This document shows, piece after piece, positions 57,030-64,000 of a stretch of DNA of 64,000 bases. Each line of letters starts with the position of its first letter. Within the stretch, counting starts at the first letter, position 1. A program made the translations under genes and the position numbers. Origin of the DNA: Hyperoodon ampullatus (taxonomy: Eukaryota; Chordata; Mammalia; Artiodactyla; Ziphiidae); contig OX457062.1 in assembly GCA_949752795.1 (NCBI GenBank), positions 88,091,777-88,155,776 of the forward strand, written 5' to 3'. The notes beneath the pieces are model-generated. The model saw nothing but the letters and a program-made list of their open reading frames with translations, did not search any database and was not told where the DNA came from.

Positions 57030-57323
57030 GGGGCTTCCCTGGTGGCACAGCGGTTAAGAATCTACCTGCCAATGCAGAGGACACAGGTTCGAGCCCTGAT
57101 CCAGGAAAATCCCACATTCTGCGGAGCAACAAAGCCCGTGCACCACAACTACTGAGCCTGCACTCTAGAACCCGTGCTCCACAACAAGAGAAGTCACTGC
57201 AATGAGAAGCCCACACACAGCAACGAAGAGTAGCCGCCACTTGCCGAAACTAGAGAAAGCCTGCGTGCAACAACAAAGACTCAATGCAGCCAAAAATAAA
57301 TAAATAAATTTATTTAAAAAAAA
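57030..57323 (+). mobile_element. CHR-type SINE, long form
   Basis: Starts GGGGCTTCCCTGGTGGCAC. B-box-like GGTTCGAGCC is intact. The long body includes 'aacgaagagtagccgccact', 'actagagaaagcctgcgtgc' and an AAATAAAT tail. A perfect 11-bp target repeat, TAGAATACTCT, is at 57019-57029 and 57324-57334. It is more diverged than the copy at 51882. Confidence 0.94.
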
Positions 57324-57334
57324 TAGAATACTCT

Positions 57335-59276
57335 TCTGACTCAGCCCACTGTTTTGTTCTCTGGACATTAGGAACATCAAGATGACATAGTGGCTTTCTC
57401 CCAAATTTCCATCAGTTCCATGTCACTGGCAAATTCTTGTTGATTTGTATTATCTAGTATCCATACCATTTGCTGGTTCCTGTATTCTACAGAAAATTAC
57501 CAGAAACTTAAGTGGGTTTTGATTGTATCCTTTGACTTTACCTAGTGAGATGTCCTAGAAATGTCCACATGTTTGTAGTTTCTTATTACCAGTAAACAGT
57601 GTTCCTGTGATAGTTTTAACTTACCAGATAAGAAATGTGTCATCCACCACTCCTGTCTGGCTGGGCAAATTGTAATATTGTCCCACAAAGTTATCTTTCT
57701 ATTCCATTCTCCTTTTATTCTTACTCATACATTTTCATGTCCCTGAGGTTTCCATCCTCAGTTTCTTGCATTACCAGGTGTGTGTGACTTCTTTTCATGT
57801 ATAACTACCCATGCTATCCCTACAGACAGCCAGTGTTTTCTGAAGTTTTTTTTTTTTTTTTCTTTTTGCCATGATACTTCCGTCTTGCATCCCTCACTGT
57901 CAGCCTAAGGGGCATCTGTGAAGTTTGCATTTTATTGCCAGATGCTACACCTTCCATTCTCCTTGTTATTTAACCAAACCCTCTGCAACCAGGTCTCGGT
58001 CCCCGAGGCCATGAACATTATTTTCAAACCCCCTTGTTCATGGGAGTTGTTAGCACTGTCACTCATTTCTTCATACCCTACATACTAACTGCTCTGTTTA
58101 GGAATATCTGTTAGGACTGGCAGTTACAAATCCACAGTAAGAGAGCAAGAAGGCCTCTTCAGCCCTATGAGGAGTGTATCAGACTTAGGGATCTCTCGCC
58201 AGAATTGCTGGTTTAGGAATGAAGGAAGCATCAAGATTGTTAGGACTGGTGCCATTGACACTGAGGGGCTAGAATCTAGCAGGAATTGGGCCAGCATAGA
58301 AAAGGTGTTTTTGTGAATCATTATTTGCAAATGTGTCTTTAAATACTGAGCTCTAGTGGCTCAGTAGAAACAGCACTCCCATTATTTGCATGGCAGTGTC
58401 TGTATTAGAACATTCTGCAGCACTGCATTAACATGAATCCAGCCTCTGTGGCCAGGAATTATAGGTGCACAGCCCAGCATAGAAAATGCCTTGTCCAAAA
58501 TGACCCAGCCATTCAGGCCCAAGAGAGGCACAACTGGTCTGTTACTGAAGCACTTTTATGACTGTTGTCATCACCATTAGCATCTCAAATTGACCAATTA
58601 TTCACAGTGTGTGAGGCACACAGTGATATTCCTGTCTGGAAACTTGTGACACAACAACATGACTAACAGGAGTGTGTTCTCAAGGCCCACTTTTTTTGGA
58701 TAGAAAGACCTCATGAAGGCTTGGGAGTGTACCTCAGTGATTAAAGGGTCTACTAGTGATTTGTCTTCCAAAGGTCCGCAGTAGCTTTTGAGACCCTGAT
58801 ATTTTTGAAGATAAGCAGCTGTGCCCTTTCCCGAGCCAGTTCCCAGAGTGAAGCTTTCAATACAGTTACTATGTTAAGCATTTGCCACTGGGATCAATAC
58901 CACGAATTTTGTTAAGCTGGGCTTGGCGTCCTGCTTCCTACCTATCCTTGGTGACCTCCTTTCCCTGCTTCCATTTGCAAACCTCTGCAGGCACTGTGCA
59001 AGGACCCTAGTAAGTGTCCTGAAGTAAAGAGGATTTATGCAAGTATCACTCCCTTTCCCTGCTATGAGCTTGGGAGTCAGAGTGAGTGACACTATAGGTC
59101 CACAGACATGAGCCTGTATATAAAGGCTCACTCTCTTTAATACGAATCAACAGCTAATGATAGTAACTTGATGATGATGCTCAGGGATGGACTTCAAACT
59201 ATTGCCTCCCCATGTTCATCCCTGGGAACAAACTCATATAATAACCCTCACTTTATCTTTTCTTCCAGTATAATTG
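57335..59276. other. Unique sequence, nothing recognised
   Basis: About 1.9 kb. A T run of 17-18 is at 57845-57862. Nothing else identified. Confidence 0.5.
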
Positions 59277-59470
59277 TTCATAGTCCTTCATCCCTCCCTC
59301 CCTTCCTCCCTTCCATCCTTCTTTCTCTCTCTATTTCTTTCTCTCTCTCTTCCTTCCTCCCTCCCTTCCCCTCCTTTCTCCCTCTCTTTCTTTCTTTCTT
59401 TCTTTCTTCCGTTCTTTCTTTCTTCTGTTCTTTCGTTCTCTCTTCCTTCTTTCCTTCCCTCTTTCTTTCA
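59277..59470 (+). repeat. Long (CTTT/CCTT)n pyrimidine tract
   Basis: Almost pure C and T over 180 bases, with an uninterrupted 79-base pyrimidine run at 59334-59412 and a regular CTTT array at 59384-59410. It is low complexity, probably polymorphic, and able to form triplex DNA. Open frames rich in Leu, Ser, Phe and Pro across it are artefacts. Confidence 0.96.
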
Positions 59471-59754
59471 CGTGGTGGTTATTTTTGTGGAATGAGCAGT
59501 AAGCCACAGTAACTTTTAATCTTCTACTTAAAACTATGAGGGATCTTCCCACAAAAATTCTTAGACTTATGCAAATATTTGCATGACTTACAGGTGATTT
59601 AAAAACACATCATGTCCATTCAGGGACTCCGTAGGGATTCAGTGTGCTGTAGGACCTGGGACACCTCTGTGGGACCCTTAGTACCTCACAATAAGGGAAA
59701 GTCATATCCCTCTAGAAAGGAGGGAATTAAAATAAATGACACTTTTACCAACTT
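59471..59754. other. Unique sequence, nothing recognised
   Basis: No repeat or gene seen in this stretch. Confidence 0.5.
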
Positions 59755-60020
59755 TTAGAAAATGTTTACTGAAGTACAATTTTTATACAGCAAAATCCAC
59801 CCTTTCTAAACATCATCATAAATAAGATATAGGATATTTCCAAACCCTGAAAAATTCCCTTGTGTCCTGTGTAGTAAATCACCTCCTCTGCCTCCAGTCC
59901 CAGACAAAAATGATCTGAGATTTCTTTCTCAAATTTTATCTTTTATGGAATATCATATAGATTGACCAGTATAGTATGTATTCTTTTGCATTTGACTTAA
60001 ATCACTTAACATAAGGCTTT
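59755..60020 (-). mobile_element. Old L1M fragment, left piece
   Basis: 'Tgaagtacaatttttatacag', 'aaatgatctgagatttcttt', 'ttatggaatatcatatagattg', 'agtatgtattcttttgcatt' and 'cacttaacataaggctt' follow the reversed 3' half of an old L1M. The piece at 62516-62640 continues it. Between 60020 and 60178 there are about 155 bases I cannot assign. Confidence 0.6.
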
Positions 60021-60179
60021 CAAATTTCCCAAGTAAAATTATAAAATAAAGTAAGAATTGTTGTATGAGCTGGACACCTTAGATAGATATGAGGAAGTGA
60101 CAGTTTGAAATCAGTCTTTGAGGATTATCATAACATTCCCATAAGTAGCTGATTCCTTTTTAAAAAGAATGTTATCCTA

Positions 60180-61020
60180 CATAGAGAATCTTAAAGATGT
60201 TACCAGAAAACTACTAGAACTAATCAATGAATTTGGTAAAGTAACAGGATACAAAATTAGTGCACAGAAATTTCTTGCATTCCTATACACTAATGATGCA
60301 AAATCTGAAAGAGAAATTAAGGGAACATCCCATTTACCATTGCAACAAAAAGAAGAAAACACATAGGAATAAACCTACCTAAGGAGACAAATGACCTGTA
60401 TGCAGAAAACTATAAGACACTGATAAAAGAAATTAAAGATGATACAAACAGATGGAGAGATATAGCATGTTCTTGGATTGGAAGAATCAACATTGTGAAA
60501 ATGACTATACTACTGAAAGCAATCTACAGATTCATTGCAATCCCTATCAAACTACCAATGGCATTTTTCACAGAACCAGAACAAAAAATTTCACAATTTG
60601 TACAGAAACACAAAAGACCCCAAATAGCCAAAACAACCTTGAGAAAGAAAAATGGAGCTGGAGGAATTAGGCTCCCTGACTTTAGACTATACTACAGAGC
60701 TACAGTAATCAAGACACTATGGTACTGGCACAAAAGCAGAAATATAGATCAGTGGAACAGGATAGAAAGCCCAGATATAAATCCATGCACATGTGGTTAG
60801 CTTGTCTTTGATAAAGGAGACAAGAATATACAATGGAGAAAAGACAGCCTCTTCAATAAGTGGTGCTGGGAAAACTGGACAGCTACATGTAAAAGAATGA
60901 AATTAGAACACTTCCTAACACCATGCACAAAAATAAACTCAAAATGGATTAAAGACCTAAATGTAAGGCCAGACACTATAAAACTCTTAGAGGAAAACAT
61001 AGGCAGAACACTCTAAGACA
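60180..61020 (+). pseudogene. L1 ORF2 fragment after the catalytic box
   Basis: Overlapping open frames (60169-60366, 60495-60800) keep [39 protein letters not shown] and [16 protein letters not shown]. Further words run to about 61020, then the SINE, then the rest (KTWKQPNCPKTAEWIKKMW at 61882-62124). Frameshifts separate the pieces. It has no endonuclease and no polymerase aspartates, so it could never have been active at this site. Confidence 0.9.
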
Positions 61021-61122
61021 TAAATCACAGCATGATCCTTTTTGACCCACCTCCTAGGGAAATGGAAATAAAAACAAAAATAAACACATGGGACCTAATG
61101 AAACTTAAAAGCTTTTGCACAG

Positions 61123-61311
61123 GGCTTCCCTGGTGGCGCAGTGGTTGAGAATCCGCCTGCCGATGCAGGGGACACGGGTTCGTGCCCCGGTCCGGGAAGA
61201 TCCCACATGCCGCGGAGCGGCTGGGCCCGTGAGCCATGGCCACTGAGCCTGCACGTCCAGAGCTTGTGCTCCACAACGGGAGAGGCCACAACAGTGAGAG
61301 GCCCACGTACC

Positions 61312-61352
<41 letters not shown>
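61123..61352 (+). mobile_element. CHR-2 SINE, deletion form, 43-base A tail
   Basis: Starts GGCTTCCCTGGTGGCGCAGTG; B-box variant GGTTCGTGCC. It ends at CGTACCGC followed by an unbroken A run (61314-61356). A 16-bp target repeat, AAAAGCTTTTGCACAG, is at 61107-61122 and 61353-61368, including A's shared with the tail. It has the longest pure tail in the window and few differences from the copy at 1811, so it is probably the youngest insertion here. It sits inside the L1. Confidence 0.96.
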
Positions 61353-61359
<7 letters not shown>

Positions 61360-62515
61360 TTTGCACAGCAAAGGGAACCATAAAAAAGATGAAAAGACAA
61401 CCTCAGAATGGGAGAAAGTATTTGCAAGTGAAGCAACTGACAAAGGATTAACCTCCAAAATATACAAGCAGCTCATGCAGCTCAATGTCAAAAAAAAAGG
61501 AACAACCCAATCCAAAAATGGGCAGAAGATCTTAGTAGACATTTCTCCAAAGAAGATATACAGATTGCCAACAAACACATGAAAGGATGCTCAACATCAC
61601 TAATCATTAGAGAAATGCAAATCAAAACTACAATGAGGCATCACCTCACACCAGTCAGAATGGCCATCATCAAAAAATCTACAAACAATAAATGCTAGAG
61701 AGGGTGTGGAGAAAAGGGAACCCTGTTGCACTGTTGATGGGAATGTAAATTGATGTAGCCACTATGGAGAACAGTATGGAGGTTCCTTAGAAAATTAAAA
61801 GTAGAACTACCATATGACCCAGCAATCCCACTACTGAGCATATACCCTGAGAAAACCATAATTCAAAAATCATGTACTACAATGTTCATTGCAGCTTTAT
61901 TTACAATAGACAGGACATGGAAGCAACCTAACTGTCCAAAGACAGCTGAATGGATAAAGAAGATGTGGCACATATATACAATGGAATATTACTCAGCCTT
62001 AAAAAGAAACAAAATTGAGTTATTTGTAGTGATGTGGATGGACCTAGAGACTGTCATACAGAGTGAAGTAAGTCAGAAAGAGGAAAACAAGTACTGTATG
62101 CTAACACATGTATATGGAATCTAAAAAAAAAAAAAAAAAAGACAGTTCTGAAGAACTTAGGGGCAGGACAGGAATAAAGACACAGGCATAGAGAATGGAC
62201 TTGAGGACATGTGGAGGGGGAAGGGTAAGCTGGGACAAAGTGGGAGAGTTACATGGACATATATACACTACAAAATGTAAAATAGATAGCTAGTGGGAAG
62301 CAGCCACATAGCACAGGGAGATCAACTCTCGGTGCTTTGTGTCCACCTAGAGGGGTGGGATAGGGAGGGTGGGAGGGAGACACAAGAGGGAAGAGATATG
62401 GGGATATATGTATATGTATAGCTGATTCACTTTGTTATGCAGCAGAAACTAACACACCATTGTAAAGCAATTATACTCCAATAAAGATGTTAAAAAAAAA
62501 AAGAATGTTATCCTA

Positions 62516-62640
62516 TATATATTCTTACATGTATCAGTAGTTCATTCCTTTTTACTACCGAGAAGTATTTCAATTATGGATGTATCACAACTTATAAACT
62601 TTTTATATTTTTAGTTATGCAATTTTTAAAATGTTTATTA
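62516..62640 (-). mobile_element. Old L1M fragment, right piece
   Basis: 'Catgtatcagtagttcattcc', 'tttttactaccgagaagtatt' and 'atggatgtatcacaacttat' follow the reversed L1M order ('...tgtatcaatagttcattcctttttattgctgagtagtattcc...') and complete the copy split by the younger L1. Confidence 0.7.
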
Positions 62641-62734
62641 TTCTTTTACTTTAGCTGAATACAAGCTCAAGAGAAATAGGATATTCTTTGGCTTTTTTTC
62701 AGAAGATGGTCTTCCTTTCTTCCCCTATGTTCAT

Positions 62735-62950
62735 GTAGTAGAACTGGCAACTAACATTTATTGAGAAGTTATTATGTGCTGAATGCTATATAGTCTTTTT
62801 CTTATTTAATTCTATATGATTCTTGTGAAATCGGAATTAGTATTTCCATTTTGTTAGCAAAAAAATTACACCTTTATCAACTGAGAGACCTTAACTAATG
62901 CCTCAGACACAAACAAGTCAATTCTCTGATTTTAGTTCCAGTGTTGTTTC
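62735..62950 (-). mobile_element. MIR SINE fossil
   Basis: 'Actaacatttattgagaagtt', 'tattatgtgctgaatgctat', 'tagtatttccattttgttag' and 'gagagaccttaactaatgcc'. Confidence 0.78.
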
Positions 62951-64000
62951 TTGAATTTTCAGAATCCCTCAACCAACTTTAACCATTAGCTTAGGACAGA
63001 GAAGAGGTGGAAGGGTCAGAAATGGGAAGCATATAGATCGACATAATGATTTAGCGGTAGCCCATATAGCATCCCTAACCAGCATCCCTTCCTATCCATC
63101 TTCTCACCCCCCACTCCCTACAGCACCAATCAGCACCTGGCCACAGGTCTTCCTGGTCACAAGCTGGAAAAGTTAAGTGATCCCTCAGGGTCATCAGAAA
63201 TCAACTCAGTCATTTCAGAAAAAACAAACAAACAAGCAAAACACCAAAAAAAATAAATAAATAAAATAAAAAAGAAGGATCTAAAGAGAGGAAGATCCTC
63301 TCCTTTAAATCTAGTGGGGAGGAATTTCTTTGGTCCTCTTTAGTTCAAAGAGGATAATGTTGAGTCAATTATTCAGCTCATTTAAACCCTCCATGGGACA
63401 CAATAGATTCCTATTCTCTCTATTTCCCAAAACAGTAAGAGGTGCTGGGATTCAGGCAGGATTATGTATCTGGGAATTGGCAGAGCTCAGGATAAAACAC
63501 CTTCCGTCCTCCTCATTCTTGTGGCCTGGAGGTTAACATTCAACTACACTAGGGTCTAAGAAATTGCCTCCTTTGCCTGAATCAAATGAAATCTAATGAA
63601 ACAGAAATCCAGGTCAGTGCAGTTTACTATCAAACCTTCAGCTCCTGCATTGCTGGCAGTTCCCCTTGTAATAATTAAACAGAAAGTCGTAGGCAGGCAA
63701 CAGTGAAATCCATTGCTAATCTTGTCCCTCATCAACCTATCTTTCTAAATGTTCCTTAATTAAGGTTTCTAAATGCTCTGCATTCCCTCTGCACCCAGGG
63801 TACCAAAATGAAGCTGACTGCTTCAGGGATGCCCGGCAGCCAGAGGTGGGAGGTCTTCTAGGGGTATTTCTCATCGAAAACGCTACAAATCAAAGATAAA
63901 ATCCAATAAATGGAAATGCATGTGAGGAGTGAGCAGGGAGATGGGGACAGAGAGGTTGGGAAGGGATTTCTTTTTTTCTAGAGGATTTTGCTTTAAGGAT
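62951..64000. other. Unique sequence, nothing recognised
   Basis: About 1 kb. An A-rich (AAAT)n stretch is at 63225-63276. The short frame at 63330-63536 has no domain. No gene seen up to the window end. Confidence 0.5.

Larger units (their letters stand above)
60180..62500 (+). mobile_element. L1 3' half, 5'-truncated, nested in old L1M
   Basis: The element begins in ORF2 immediately after the catalytic FADD box (the frame starts [15 protein letters not shown]) and continues to the ORF2 end and 3' UTR, finishing 'ctccaataaagatgtt' and A's. A target duplication of at least 14 bp, AGAATGTTATCCTA, is at 60166-60179 and 62502-62515; it is 18 bp if flanking A's count. It carries a SINE at 61123. 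Its 3' UTR matches the L1s at 8597 and 46140. Confidence 0.94.

Noticed and set aside
59755..60178. Possible endogenous retrovirus or LTR
   Set aside because: The recognisable part follows old L1M order; no LTR ends, primer site or viral coding motif were seen here or elsewhere in the window.
61105..61578. 157-residue open frame on the minus strand
   Set aside because: Made of antisense L1, a poly-Phe stretch from the SINE A tail, and antisense SINE.
1..64000. Bacterial-type operons, CRISPR arrays or defence systems
   Set aside because: No arrays of spaced palindromic repeats, ribosome-binding sites or packed coding genes; the repeat content is mammalian throughout.

Overview
The window is nuclear DNA from a mammal, almost certainly a cetacean and probably a toothed whale. 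The best evidence is ten SINEs with a tRNA-like head of the CHR type, the family shared by whales, hippos and ruminants. Five of them end soon after the head at a 'GCG(T)ACCGC-An' junction, which I recognise as the cetacean CHR-2 deletion type, and two of these carry pure A tails of 29 and 43 bases. No BovB or Bov-tA element typical of ruminants was recognised. The deep background (MIR, L2, MER5, MER20, Tigger and Charlie fossils) is common to placental mammals. I found no protein-coding exon, rRNA, tRNA gene, CRISPR array or bacterial-type operon. The window reads as intergenic or deep intronic sequence; every coding-looking stretch I could identify is a decayed L1 or DNA-transposon gene.

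Layout. 1-2025: an L1 whose 5' half is inverted (twin priming), then a CHR-2 SINE. 2200-10100: one very old plus-strand L1 broken by at least four later insertions (an L1MA-like copy that itself carries a SINE, two short L1 3' ends, and an unidentified block). 10439-10765: a hAT element with 8-bp target duplications. 10770-31630: mostly unique sequence with scattered MIR and L2 copies, four SINEs or SINE-like insertions, an L1 tail flanked by an unusually long direct repeat, and a Tigger fossil. 31640-37235: a three-layer nest in which a MIR was split by a CHR SINE and the SINE's tail was then hit by a 5.2-kb L1. 37300-42140: unique sequence, MIR, MER5A and a CHR-1 SINE. 42149-46490: a plus-strand L1 with 5' UTR, ORF1 and endonuclease, but with most of the reverse transcriptase deleted. 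46640-59275: L2, MIR, MER20, MER5, two long CHR SINEs and a 1.3-kb hAT-Charlie fossil. 59290-59470: a long pyrimidine tract. 59755-62640: an old minus-strand L1M split by a younger L1 that carries the youngest-looking SINE. 62950-64000: unique sequence.

There is no gene network to describe. What the sequence records is the order of insertions: L1 proteins acting in trans on SINEs, successive L1 lineages inserting into each other, and ancient DNA transposons. No undescribed biological system was found. The most informative items are the twin-primed L1, the three nests, the 55-bp flanking repeat at 19156/19449, and the paired copies of a repeat I cannot name at 20627 and 37301.
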